A DNA stretch of 64,000 nucleotides, from assembly GCF_033954455.1 (NCBI RefSeq), contig NZ_CP121473.1:3520501-3584500 (forward strand), in the 5' to 3' direction. Shown here one piece after another: positions 34,382 to 42,942 of this stretch. The position numbers and the translations under genes are program-made. Each line of letters opens with the position of its first letter. The stretch's first letter is position 1. The stretch is from Thiorhodovibrio litoralis. GTDB taxonomy: Bacteria; Pseudomonadota; Gammaproteobacteria; Chromatiales; Chromatiaceae. The notes under the pieces were generated by a model, which searched no databases, had not been told where the DNA came from, and worked only from the letters and a program-made list of their open reading frames with translations.

Positions 34382-35804
34382 TTGTTCCTCTTCCCTCCTT
34401 TGCTTCATTGCCTCGCGCGTTCATCGGCAGGTCTTCGGCCTCCCATCCGGTCATGCCGCCCAGCACGTTGTAGACCTCCCGATGGCCGCGCGCCTTGAGC
34501 ACGCTGGCCGCGACCGAGGAGCGAAAACCGCTGCCGCAGATGGCCGCGACCGGGCGGTCTTTGGGCAGTTCGCCGGCGCGGACGGTCAGTTCGGCACCGG
34601 TGAGGTGGTGGGCACCGGCGATATGACCGGCGCTCCATTCGCCCGGCTGGCGCACGTCGAGCACCAGCAGTTGCTTGTCCTGGGCTAACGCACGGGCCAG
34701 TTGGCGAACCGTCCACTGCGGTAGCACCTCAATGGATTTGCCGGCCGTGCGCCACGCCAACATCCCGCCGGCGAGCCAGCCGCGCGGCAGCGGGTAGCCG
34801 ATGCGCAACAACTGCCAGCAAACCTCCCACAGATCCTCGGCGCGATCAAGCACCAACACGAGCTCGGACTCGGGTGCCAGGACGCTGCCCGCCCAGGTGG
34901 CAAAACTGTTACCGACCCCAACATTGATGGCCCTAGGAATGTGCGCCGAGAAGGCTTCGGGCGCGCGGCAATCGAGCACGGTGGCGCCCTGGGCGCGCGC
35001 CTGCTCGAACTCCTCGACGCCGAGCGGCGGCGGGTCGGCCAATACGCCGAGCAGCGGCGGCCCGGCGCTGTTGAGCTGACGCATCCGCGGCCAATAAGGT
35101 GGGACGGCGGGCAAGTCGGTGAGATCCATGCACTGATGCACGAAGTCGTCGGCGGACGACAGGTTACTCAGTAGTTGGTTCATGCGCCGCTCGTAGCCGA
35201 TCGTAGTCGACAGTCGGCTGCCGATGTTGCCCCCGCACAGCGAGCCGGCCACATGGGTGGGGAATACCTCGACAAAATCAGGCAGCGGCAGGATTTTGTG
35301 CTGCAGGGTTTGGCAGAAGGCTTCGGCCCCACGGCGGGTTTCGTCTTCACCGCCGAGCAAATCGGGCCGCGCCAGATCCCCGACCAGCAAGGCGCCGCCG
35401 GAGAACAGCATGGCCGGTTCCTCGCCGCGCGAGCGGTCGGTGACCAGCAGACTGATATGCTCGGGCGTATGCCCTGGGGTGTGCATCAGCTCAAAGCGCA
35501 CCTCGCCCATGTCGAGCCGCTCGCCGTCATCCATGGAACGCACCGGATAGCCGACCTCGGCACGGGCGCCGGCCAGCAGTTGCACCTCGCCGCGCTCGGG
35601 CAGCTCGCAAATGCCGCTCAGGTAGTCGTTGTGCTGATGGCTGTCGCAGGCATAGCGAATGCGCATGCCCTGCTCGCGTGCTGCGGCGAAATAGGTCTCA
35701 ACGTCGCGGCGCACGTCGAGCACCAAGGCCTCACCGGTGTCCTCGGAACCCACCAGGTAGGAGGCATGGCCGAGACTGGGAAGATAGAACTGTTTGAAAA
35801 ACAT
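34365..35804 (-). CDS. MBL-fold persulfide dioxygenase-like protein with two rhodanese domains
   Basis: 479 residues. Residues 1-230 form a metallo-beta-lactamase domain of the ETHE1/persulfide-dioxygenase type, with the metal motif YACDSHQHNDYLSGICEL, LMHTPGHTPEHISLLV and VEVFPTHVAGSLCGG. Two rhodanese domains follow. The first (about 265-355) has LVLVLDRAEDLW where the active cysteine would be, so it is probably inactive. The second (about 370-465) has the loop VAAICGSGFRSSVAASV with the catalytic cysteine. Such fusions oxidise glutathione persulfide and transfer sulfane sulfur. AGGGAG precedes the ATG. The DsrC-like gene lies just upstream on the same strand. Confidence 0.9.
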   Translation of the reverse strand: MFFKQFYLPSLGHASYLVGSEDTGEALVLDVRRDVETYFAAAREQGMRIRYACDSHQHNDYLSGICELPERGEVQLLAGARAEVGYPVRSMDDGERLDMGEVRFELMHTPGHTPEHISLLVTDRSRGEEPAMLFSGGALLVGDLARPDLLGGEDETRRGAEAFCQTLQHKILPLPDFVEVFPTHVAGSLCGGNIGSRLSTTIGYERRMNQLLSNLSSADDFVHQCMDLTDLPAVPPYWPRMRQLNSAGPPLLGVLADPPPLGVEEFEQARAQGATVLDCRAPEAFSAHIPRAINVGVGNSFATWAGSVLAPESELVLVLDRAEDLWEVCWQLLRIGYPLPRGWLAGGMLAWRTAGKSIEVLPQWTVRQLARALAQDKQLLVLDVRQPGEWSAGHIAGAHHLTGAELTVRAGELPKDRPVAAICGSGFRSSVAASVLKARGHREVYNVLGGMTGWEAEDLPMNARGNEAKEGRGTNDDPD

Positions 35805-35826
35805 CGCAGGGCTCCCTGTGGTTGGA

Positions 35827-35860
35827 CCAATTGCACCGGCAGCTGGGGCAAATACCCCAA
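35827..35860. repeat. Dispersed intergenic repeat upstream of MBL-rhodanese gene
   Basis: Reads AATTGCACCGGCAGCTGGGG then CAAATACCCCAA; complementary orientation of the GGGGTATTTGCACC core, with GGGG/CCCC arms. Confidence 0.5.
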
Positions 35861-35878
35861 CTCGTTCGGTTGATCGCG

Positions 35879-36244
35879 TCAGCGGGCGACGCCAAAGCCC
35901 TCATCTTCGGTGTAGGGCGGAATCGGCAAACCAGCAATCTTCAGGCCCTGTAACACCGGCCCTTGAGGAAACAGGCGACGCAGATGCCGGCGCCCACCCT
36001 GCTCGGCGAATGCGGCGTCAAGGTGATCGGACAGATCCCGCCCGCTCGTGGGCATGCCCTGTTCGAGGTAATGGGCGCGCAAGATTTCAATCACCCGCCA
36101 ATGGTCGTCGCTCATCGTGATCCCGAGCGACTCGGCGGTGCGCTGGCCGTCGGCGGGACTCCAGTGCGCAAGCTCGACCTCGCGGTCGGCGGGGCGCGGG
36201 CTTGAGGTATCCGGGTTGTCGATGACCTTATTCACATCTGTCAT
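35879..36244 (-). CDS. DsrC/TusE-family protein without redox cysteines, second copy
   Basis: 121 residues from the ATG at 36244 (MTDVNKVIDNPDTSSPRPAD). It matches the protein at 802-1167 along its whole length, with the same end RLFPQGPVLQGLKIAGLPIP and PPYTEDEGFGVAR and again no cysteine. Most differences are in the N-terminal third. Conservation of a cysteine-free pair argues that the arm has kept a non-catalytic role, such as binding a partner or DNA; this is inference. It lies next to the MBL-rhodanese sulfur gene on the same strand. Confidence 0.85.
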   Translation of the reverse strand: MTDVNKVIDNPDTSSPRPADREVELAHWSPADGQRTAESLGITMSDDHWRVIEILRAHYLEQGMPTSGRDLSDHLDAAFAEQGGRRHLRRLFPQGPVLQGLKIAGLPIPPYTEDEGFGVAR

Positions 36245-36824
36245 AGGTTGTCTCCTCAGTCTTTCTGGAACAATGGGTTGATCGACTTGCAAGAAGCAAC
36301 CGCCGTGCCGTTCCCGGGACGCCCACCCGCGCAAGCTTGCGCTTGGGCGACCGGACAATCTTGGCATCTGAGTTGCAAAAACCGCTGAAGGAAACCGCTT
36401 CGTCCGTTTTTTCGTTGCCTTGTTCTCCGGCGGGCGCGCGTCCCGCACTCGCCGCTGATGCCTGCGCCGCTGATCCAACCGGGTCCGACCCCAAGGAGTT
36501 TCGCCGCTGCATGCCCCCTGCGTGCAGTTCCACCTCAGTGATATCCATTTCGGACTGGAGGGCCAGTGCGCATGATTGGCCCCGGCACCCTGTCGCGGCG
36601 GGTGCATTGAACCAGTGACGGTGGATATGCCCCGCCATCAGGGCGACGCGTGGCGTGGTTTGAGCCCTGACGGGTTCTGGCACGGCTTCTGCAGCGCTTT
36701 CCGCTATCTTTGGTCCATTCCGCATCGAGCGGTATTGCCTTCCATCCCACCGGGATGAGGTTCAAGGAAGGCTTTCAGGGCCTGTGGGGCTCGCCGCGCA
36801 ACACACAAAATCGGGAGGTCGCTG
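36245..36824. other. Spacer between DsrC-like copy 2 and DUF2189 gene
   Basis: No supported gene. The minus-strand frame reaching 36725 is an extension of the DsrC-like frame without features. A CGCAAGCTTGCG palindrome occurs near 36340. The region must hold divergent promoters; GGGAGG at its right end is the ribosome site of the DUF2189 gene. Confidence 0.4.
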
Positions 36825-37667
36825 ATGAGTACCTATGTTCTCTCCACCGCTCACCTGCCTCAACGCAGGTTTCAGATTCACCACAAGCCCTGGCGCCAGC
36901 CCTTCCAATGGCTTGAGGACGGCTGGGCGGATCTCCGCGCCGCGCCGGTCATCAGCCTGGTCCATGGGCTGATCATCGGCTTGCTGGTGGCCGCACTCGG
37001 TCGTTGGTTGGGTGCGAGCGAGCCGTTTTATCTGGTGCCCTTCGCCTTTGGCGGATTCTTGATCATCGCGCCGGTGCTCGCGCTGAGTTTGTTGGCGCTG
37101 GCCAAACAACGCGAGGATGGCCCGGGCGAGGATGCCGCCAAACCACCACTGTCGGCGCTCGCGCTGCTCTCCCGCAATGCCTCGGCGCTTGGCCTCTTTG
37201 GCCTGTTTCTGCTGCTGGTGTTCATCAATTGGGTCATGCTGTCCAATCTGCTGTTCGGCGGTGTCTTTCATGAGCTGATGCCGACCTACGAACAGGTACG
37301 ACCCTTGCCGGTGATGTTCGCCGAGAGTTGGCCTTTCGCGCTGGTCTTCGGCGGTTTGGCGCTGATCCTCGCGGCCTTGGTGTTTCGCGCCAGCGCCCTG
37401 GCGCTGCCGCTGATGGTGGACCACAAGATCGACCCGTTCAATGCCGCTTTCGCCAGTTGGCGGGCAGTGGGTGAGAACGCGGCCAGCATGGCCCTGTGGG
37501 CCTTGCTTCTGGCGCTGCTCACCGGCCTTGGTCTGCTGACGTTTGGCCTGGGATTCATTGTGCTCATGCCTTGGATGGCCAATGCATCCTGGCACGGGTA
37601 CCGCGATATCATCAGGCTCCAGGCGGGCGAGGATGGGAACCAGCAGCGCGCTTCCGAGCCCAGTTAG
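36825..37667 (+). CDS. DUF2189 membrane protein
   Basis: 280 residues. After a soluble N-terminus (FQIHHKPWRQPFQWLEDGWA, typical of DUF2189) there are five or six membrane helices: SLVHGLIIGLLVAALGRWLG, FGGFLIIAPVLALSLLALAK, LGLFGLFLLLVFINWVMLSN, FALVFGGLALILAALVFRAS and a last pair around GLGLLTFGLGFIVLMPWMAN. The pattern ASWHGYRDII near the end is also family-typical. DUF2189 proteins are conserved integral membrane proteins of unknown function, common in photosynthetic and denitrifying proteobacteria. GGGAGG precedes the ATG. Confidence 0.86.
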   Translation: MSTYVLSTAHLPQRRFQIHHKPWRQPFQWLEDGWADLRAAPVISLVHGLIIGLLVAALGRWLGASEPFYLVPFAFGGFLIIAPVLALSLLALAKQREDGPGEDAAKPPLSALALLSRNASALGLFGLFLLLVFINWVMLSNLLFGGVFHELMPTYEQVRPLPVMFAESWPFALVFGGLALILAALVFRASALALPLMVDHKIDPFNAAFASWRAVGENAASMALWALLLALLTGLGLLTFGLGFIVLMPWMANASWHGYRDIIRLQAGEDGNQQRASEPS

Positions 37668-38022
37668 CATGTCTGGCTTCTCTCCCTTGATGACGCGTGC
37701 CGGCAGGCTGCAAATGGAGCCGACTGCGAGCGGCTCTCACACAACAGCCTCGGCGGCTCGCTTTGGGCAAAAGCCCCACCCCCGGTGCAAGCGCCCCACT
37801 CCCTCGCCACTTCACCAGGTCGCGACCCTCCTTGGATCTGACCAATCACCATCACGGGCACCAGCAGCCAAGCCCGCCCTGACGGGCCTCTCGGCGCGCT
37901 TGGCGAAGGCGATCAGAGAAATTGGCACGCGTTCTGCTGCCAAGTCGGCGAGTGCCCCGACCCTTGCCGACGACCGTGCAAAGGTCGGGGGGAAACCGCA
38001 AAAACCAAACAGGAGCTGTTTT
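37668..38022. other. Spacer before the OB-fold gene
   Basis: No supported gene in 355 bases; the open frame reaching back to 37543 is out of frame with DUF2189 and has no ribosome site. A repeat copy lies at 37763-37797 (GGGCAAAAGCCCC then CCCGGTGCAAGCGCCCC). Confidence 0.4.
37763..37797. repeat. Dispersed intergenic repeat, reverse orientation
   Basis: Reads TTGGGCAAAAGCCCCACCCC then CGGTGCAAGCGCCCC. On the opposite strand this gives GGGGCGCTTGCACCGGGGG, close to the family core. Confidence 0.5.
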
Positions 38023-38754
38023 ATGCCTAAGACGCGCCAGACACGCCTGCAATCACTCATCACCGCGACACTGACCACTAGCACCCTCGCCGCCGGTCTG
38101 CTCGGCGCGGCCGGGGCCGCACAGGCGATGAATCCCTACGCGCAGCCCGATGAGGCCTGGATCAGCCTGAGCGGCACGGTGGATTCGGTGTCCCCAGATA
38201 TCTTCACGCTTGATTATGGCGACGGCAGCATCTTCGTTGAAATGGATGACGGTGACCGCGATGGCGATGCCTACAAGCTGATCCCGGGCGATAAGGTCAC
38301 GGTGACCGGGCGCATCGACGATGATCTGTTCGAGTCGACCTCCATTGAGGCCAGCAGCGTCTATCTTGAAAAGCTCGGCTCCACCTTTTATGCCAGCGCG
38401 GCGGATGAAGAGGATCTGTTCATCACCGTCACCACGCCGATCGTGATTGCTCAAACCACGGTGGTCGGCACCGTCGAGAAGGTGGGCGACAATCAGTTCC
38501 GCGTCGATACCGGCCAGCAGGATGTCAATGTGATGACCGCTGGCATGGGCTATGACCCGCTTGATGATGAAGGCTATCAGAAGGTCGAGGCCGGCGATCG
38601 CGTGCATGTCACCGGCCAGCTGGACGAGGACTTCTTCACCGCGCCCGAACTGATGGCTGAGAGCATCGTGGTGCTGGAGGATGCCAGCAAGCAGCCGGGC
38701 CAGCAGAGCAAGCAGAAAGCGGACACGACCGATCAGGGCAGCGATCAAAGCTGA
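38023..38754 (+). CDS. Periplasmic tandem OB-fold protein (YgiW/NirD-like)
   Basis: 243 residues from the ATG at 38023 (AGGAG upstream). A signal peptide ([21 protein letters not shown]) precedes two repeated OB-like beta domains: [20 protein letters not shown] ... [20 protein letters not shown], and [20 protein letters not shown] ... [20 protein letters not shown]. The repeats are strongly acidic. A Gln/Lys-rich tail ends the protein. Periplasmic bacterial OB-fold (BOF) proteins bind cationic ligands or metals and respond to stress; the ligand here is unknown. Confidence 0.72.
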   Translation: MPKTRQTRLQSLITATLTTSTLAAGLLGAAGAAQAMNPYAQPDEAWISLSGTVDSVSPDIFTLDYGDGSIFVEMDDGDRDGDAYKLIPGDKVTVTGRIDDDLFESTSIEASSVYLEKLGSTFYASAADEEDLFITVTTPIVIAQTTVVGTVEKVGDNQFRVDTGQQDVNVMTAGMGYDPLDDEGYQKVEAGDRVHVTGQLDEDFFTAPELMAESIVVLEDASKQPGQQSKQKADTTDQGSDQS

Positions 38755-38885
38755 TCGGCTGCTGGCTGGCGACGGCCAATAACAACAGGGGCGGCGCTGG
38801 CCACGGGCGCCGACCCGGATGCATCCGCATGCATTCCGCTACCTTCTCTTTGACAGGCTCCTTGACAGGCGCCCTGCTGTGGTTC

Positions 38886-39081
38886 GGTCTCGGCGAAGCG
38901 GTGTTCGGTGCTGTGCTGCTGGGCGCCACCACCCCTCTGCCGGGCAGTGTCGCCTCCCTGGCCGGTGATCCGGATCTGGCGGTGAGTAATACCGTCGGTG
39001 GCATTGCCGCCCAGACCGTTTTTTGTGCTGGTTGCGGATGTTGTCGACCGCCGGGCCAATCTTGAGCACGCCGCCGCCTAG
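38886..39081 (+). pseudogene. CaCA exchanger fragment
   Basis: The frame reads [20 protein letters not shown], then [20 protein letters not shown] and AAQTVF, matching the first alpha repeat of the exchanger at 15189-16220, with a small deletion where the intact gene has TITTALAGRADLAVGN. A frameshift follows; a neighbouring frame continues [17 protein letters not shown] to a stop at 39081, matching [17 protein letters not shown]. About 65 of 343 residues remain. It lies between the OB-fold and CBS genes. Confidence 0.85.
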
Positions 39082-39270
39082 GTGACTCTTGATGGACGGT
39101 GCATTTGCAGAGCCTATCCGGGTATTCGAACCAAGGTGCCGGCAGACGCTGAGGCTTTCGGCTCAAGGAAAGCGCTGGCATCTCCCTTGCTTTCGTTCAA
39201 GTGTACAAGGCGATCGCAGGCTCACGATTCAACCAGTCCAGCCACCCTCGGAGAAACAGGAGAACCACCC

Positions 39271-39747
39271 ATGCAAGTCCAAGATGTCATGACCTCGAAT
39301 GTTCGCGCCATCTCCCACAACGCCTCCATAGGCGAAGCCGCCACGCTGATGCGTGATCAAAATGTCGGCTTTCTGCCGGTGACCGATGAGAACCCCGATG
39401 GGAACCAGGTGGTCGGCACCCTGACCGACCGCGACATCACGGTACGCGGCCTCGCCGCCGGTTTTCCGCCGGAGACGGCCGTCGGCGAGGTGATGAGCGC
39501 CGGGGTGGATTTCCAATACGCCGATGCCGATCTGCAAGCCGCAGCTCAGTTGATGCAAGCGCGCCAGGTGCGCCGCTTGGTGGTCTTGGATCAGTCCAAC
39601 CGCTGCGTCGGTGTGGTGTCGCTCGGTGATATCAGTGTTGGCAGCGGCGACCCGGTACTCGGCGGGGCCACGCTCAAGGGGATTTCCGAGGACAGTCCCA
39701 CGTCCCCGGCGTCGGCGCAGCCCAGCCCGGCGGCCCCCGTGGCTTAG
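39271..39747 (+). CDS. CBS-domain pair protein
   Basis: 158 residues from the ATG at 39271 (GGAGAA upstream). Two CBS motifs are visible: MTSNVRAISHNASIGEAATL ... GFLPVTDENPDGNQVVGTLT DRDI, and MSAGVDFQYADADLQAAAQL ... RRLVVLDQSNRCVGVVSLGD. An unstructured Ser/Pro/Ala-rich tail follows. Stand-alone CBS pairs bind adenine nucleotides and act as energy or redox sensors. It is followed by a small gene and the tetraheme cytochrome on the same strand. Confidence 0.9.
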   Translation: MQVQDVMTSNVRAISHNASIGEAATLMRDQNVGFLPVTDENPDGNQVVGTLTDRDITVRGLAAGFPPETAVGEVMSAGVDFQYADADLQAAAQLMQARQVRRLVVLDQSNRCVGVVSLGDISVGSGDPVLGGATLKGISEDSPTSPASAQPSPAAPVA

Positions 39748-39852
39748 CGTAGCGGTCCACGCGCGGCTAGGCCACGACGCCCATCGCAGTCTCGCGCCAC
39801 CGCCTCGCATCGCAGGCGGCGCGCGCCCCTTTCTCACCACCAGGAGTTCCCT

Positions 39853-40095
39853 ATGTTTGTGAAGGACGCCCCCAGCGACAAGCTCGTCGAAGTACTCAGC
39901 TTGCGCGATCTGTTCAACCCACTGCACCCCCAGGTGATTGGCCGCTTTCACGTCGGCGAGGAAGCCCAGGATCCGGAGAAATTCAACAAGGAGACACTGT
40001 GTTTTCTCTCTGGCGAGCCATTCCCGCGCTGCTGGACCGACCCCCATTACCGCGATGCGGAGGTCGAGCGCGTCAGTCAGGCCACCAGCGTTTGA
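39853..40095 (+). CDS. Small conserved protein of unknown function
   Basis: 80 residues with a clear ribosome site (CCAGGAGTTCCCT). Sequence: DKLVEVLSLRDLFNPLHPQV, IGRFHVGEEAQDPEKFNKET, LCFLSGEPFPRCWTDPHYRD. The two cysteines and the RCWTDPHYR end look conserved-protein-like, but I cannot name a family. It lies 15 bases before the tetraheme cytochrome gene and is probably cotranscribed with it. Confidence 0.6.
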   Translation: MFVKDAPSDKLVEVLSLRDLFNPLHPQVIGRFHVGEEAQDPEKFNKETLCFLSGEPFPRCWTDPHYRDAEVERVSQATSV

Positions 40096-40110
40096 TTCAG
40101 GAGGTCTTCC

Positions 40111-40692
40111 ATGCTAAAGCGATTGACCAACCGTCTCTTTCTTTTCATTGCGCTGCTGCTCGTGCTGGTCCCTGCGGTGATGGCGCTCTCCTGGATCGGC
40201 ACCGAGACGGTCTTACAGGAAACCGCCGATGCTGAGTTCTGCGGCAGCTGTCACAGTATGACGCCCTTTGTTGAAACCCATGCCGAGGATGTGCATGGCG
40301 GTAACAACGCCGGCGGCGTGGTCGCCAACTGCGCCGACTGTCATTTACCGCATACGCGAGCGCAGGATTATCTGCACGCTAAGATCCGCACCGGCGTGCA
40401 TGATGTGCTTGCGCAAGGCACCGCCTGGCTGCACCCGGTCGATTGGCTCGCCAAGCGCGAGGAACGCGATCAGTTCGTCTATGATTCCGGCTGCCTGACC
40501 TGCCATAGCGCACTGAAGAATGCCTCCAAGGGCGATCCAGCCGCGCTCGCTGCGCACAAAGGTTATTTTTCCGACCAAGCGCTCGGCAGTTGCGTGAGCT
40601 GCCATGCCCAGGTTGGCCACAAGGATCTGCGCGCCGCCCTCGCGGAGCATTTCGATCATGTACCGCCCGCCCGCGCTTTTGCTGAACAATGA
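40111..40692 (+). CDS. NapC/NirT-family tetraheme cytochrome c
   Basis: 193 residues. A membrane anchor (LFLFIALLLVLVPAVMALSW) is followed by four CxxCH haem motifs: FCGSCHSM near residue 45, CADCHLPH near 75, CLTCHSAL near 130 and CVSCHAQV near 160. Length and spacing fit the NapC/NirT family, which passes electrons from membrane quinol to periplasmic reductases. GGAGG precedes the ATG. Its terminal reductase partner is not in the window. The stop overlaps the lipid kinase start by four bases. Confidence 0.92.
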   Translation: MLKRLTNRLFLFIALLLVLVPAVMALSWIGTETVLQETADAEFCGSCHSMTPFVETHAEDVHGGNNAGGVVANCADCHLPHTRAQDYLHAKIRTGVHDVLAQGTAWLHPVDWLAKREERDQFVYDSGCLTCHSALKNASKGDPAALAAHKGYFSDQALGSCVSCHAQVGHKDLRAALAEHFDHVPPARAFAEQ

Positions 40693-41744
40693 CCCAGACC
40701 GAATCCAACAAGGACAAGATGAGGGCGCACCCGCCCGCACCGGAGCGCCGCAGTGCAACCGCGACTGAAGAATCCGGGTTTTGGTCCCAGTGGACCAGCG
40801 GCGATTCTCGATCCGGGCGGGTGCTGGCGATCTTCAATCCGACCGCCGGCGACACCCCGGCCGCACGCGACGCGCAGACCGCCCTGCTCGAGCGCCTGCG
40901 AACCGATCTGTCCACCCATGGCCTGGGACTCGAGCCCATGGCCTTCGAGCCCACGCATTTGCGCCACGCCATGCAAGCGCGCTTGTGCGGCGATCTGCGC
41001 GCCATCTTCGTCTTCGGTGGCGATGGCACCGTGCTGGCCGTTGTCGAGGCACTGGAAGGTGCCCAAGTTCCGCTGGCCATCCTGCCGCAGGGCACCATGA
41101 ACTGGCTTGCACGCGACCTCGGGCTCCCTCCCGATCCCGAACAGGCGTTGGCGGCACTAATGAACCCTACCCAGCGCCAGATTGACATCGGTCAGGTCAA
41201 TGGCCACCCCTTCCTCTGTGCCTGCATGGTAGGCGTTGCCGCGCTACTGGCGCGTTATCGCGAGCAACGCCGGCAACAATCCCGCTGGCGGCGTTGGCCG
41301 GCACTCTTCGTCAAGGCACTCAGGCTGTGGGGGCGTTATCCGCACTTGCGCCTGAACCTGGTCGCGGAAGGCAAGAGCCAGCGGCTGCGCTCGCGCACCC
41401 TGGTGGTGGTGAACAACCGCCTGGAGCCGGCCTTGCGTCTGTTGCCGGCTCGCCCTCACCTGGACGAAGGCGTTCTTGCGCTTTATGCCATGCGCCGTGC
41501 CACTCTGAAGCGCCTGCGCTTGTTGCTCGCGCGTTTGATGACCGGAGCCTGGAGCATGGAGGATGTGCTCCTGAGCGAGACGGGCAAGACGCTGTGCGTT
41601 GAGTTGCCCGGCATCACCCGTCTGCCGGTGCTCTTGGATGGTGAAATTCGGCGGCTCAACCCACCCTTAAACTTCAACATCAAGGCCCGCGCGATACCCG
41701 TGCTCGTGCCCGCCTGTCCAAACTCGACCAATCCTCTCGCGTGA
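40689..41744 (+). CDS. Diacylglycerol/sphingosine-type lipid kinase
   Basis: 351 residues with the DAGK catalytic fold: RVLAIFNPTAGDTPAARDAQ, the nucleotide-binding IFVFGGDGTVLAVVEALEGA, LAILPQGTMNWLARDLGLPP, and a C-terminal beta half including RTLVVVNNRLEPALRLLPAR and LDGEIRRLNPPLNFNIKAR. The family phosphorylates diacylglycerol or related lipids. The overlap with the cytochrome gene implies one transcript, though no functional link is known. Confidence 0.85.
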   Translation: MTQTESNKDKMRAHPPAPERRSATATEESGFWSQWTSGDSRSGRVLAIFNPTAGDTPAARDAQTALLERLRTDLSTHGLGLEPMAFEPTHLRHAMQARLCGDLRAIFVFGGDGTVLAVVEALEGAQVPLAILPQGTMNWLARDLGLPPDPEQALAALMNPTQRQIDIGQVNGHPFLCACMVGVAALLARYREQRRQQSRWRRWPALFVKALRLWGRYPHLRLNLVAEGKSQRLRSRTLVVVNNRLEPALRLLPARPHLDEGVLALYAMRRATLKRLRLLLARLMTGAWSMEDVLLSETGKTLCVELPGITRLPVLLDGEIRRLNPPLNFNIKARAIPVLVPACPNSTNPLA

Positions 41745-42257
41745 CTCTCAGTCCGGCGCATTTATAAACCCGAGCAGCCGGTACGCGGTCGGCTCACAGC
41801 TCGCTTTGCCGAAAGACAGAACTGTTGAAGTCGGCACGCCAACGCCGTATTACTCCGCTTCGCCCCCCAAAATTTCGACAGGGTTGAACATGACGACGGT
41901 CTGCTTGTTGCCGCCAGTCCGATGGCCTGAGGCGGGTCACACCCTCCAAGCGTTCTCGCATGGCGGCGCGACCCTGGTCGAGGCATTCCCCGCTAAGGCG
42001 CCAGGCCTTGGTGGAGAGCACCCGGGGTATTTGCACCGCTACCGGGGCATTTGCACCGCCTCGGGCGGATTGAACCGACCGGGACGACTGCGCTTGCAGC
42101 AGGAGACGACTGAGGTTGCAGCAGAACCTGTGTCAGTTGCTGGCGCGCATTGCTCTTCACGCTGTCGCGTCACGCTTTAACCCGGCTTTGGCGCGATGCT
42201 TGCTTTTCCCTTCGACATGGACTTGCCCATCGCCAGTCGCCACGCAGGGATTCTCGG
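41745..42257. other. Spacer with tandem dispersed repeats
   Basis: No supported gene in about 510 bases. It contains two adjacent repeat copies at 42021-42058. The plus frame reaching 42180 has no ribosome site or recognisable domain. Confidence 0.4.
42021..42058. repeat. Two adjacent copies of the dispersed repeat
   Basis: CCGGGGTATTTGCACCG is followed directly by CTA and then CCGGGGCATTTGCACCG. The second is the clearest full core in the window; the first differs at one base. Confidence 0.8.
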
Positions 42258-42883
42258 ATGCGCGATTCCTCCAATCAGCTCTCGCGACTGCTCGCGCACA
42301 TGCAGCCGACCGTCTTCCTCGGCTCGGCGGCGCTGGTGTTGGGCTTTGTCATTTTTGGCACTGCCTGGCCGCAGGCGGCGCAAAGCGCCTTCGGCGCCGT
42401 TCAGCGCGGAATCATCACCAACTTTGGCTGGCTCTATATTCTCGGTGCCACGGGGTTGTTGGTCTTTGTACTGGAGCTGTTGATCAGTCCCTATCGCCAC
42501 ATTCGCCTCGGCGGCGACCAGACCGAGCCGGAGTTCGGCAATCTGGCCTGGTTCGCCATGCTGTTTAGCGCCGGCATGGGCACCGGGTTGGTGTTCGGCC
42601 CGACCGTGTTTCAGATCAAGCTGCTCATTTCATCCACCGGTGCCTACTTGGAGGAGCTGATCGACACCAGCCTATGGCTGGAGCTGCGCCCGGACACCAA
42701 CCCGGACAGTCGCTGGCAGGCGGATTGGACGCTGTTCTATTGGAGCTGGTGGATGATATGGTCACCTCGGGGCTGCCGATGACGGTATTGCTCTTGGTGA
42801 CGGCCTGGGGCCTGCTCCGTGCCTTGCGCGCGGATGCCGCGGCGCATGGGGTTCCGAGAAAATCCGCGCTGCGCGGGGAGTAA
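42258..42883 (+). pseudogene. BCCT transporter remnant with internal deletions
   Basis: From the ATG at 42258 the frame matches the start of a betaine/carnitine/choline transporter: MQPTVFLGSAALVLGFVIFG, GAVQRGIITNFGWLYILGAT, LAWFAMLFSAGMGTGLVF. It then jumps to a mid-protein segment, SSTGAYLEELIDTSLWLELR and WQADWTLFYWSWWMIWSP, and in another frame to a C-terminal piece, TSGLPMTVLLLVTAWGLLRA. About 200 of more than 500 residues remain and the binding-site helices are gone. It is a deletion relic of an osmoprotectant importer. Confidence 0.82.
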
Positions 42884-42942
42884 TGCAATGCGCTATGCGT
42901 ATTTATTGCACTCACGCCTCGGCCACCGAGGCGCGCGAGACA

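Noticed and set aside
37543-38022. 160-residue N-terminal extension of the OB-fold protein
   Set aside because: The signal peptide and ribosome site start at 38023; the extension overlaps DUF2189 and a repeat.
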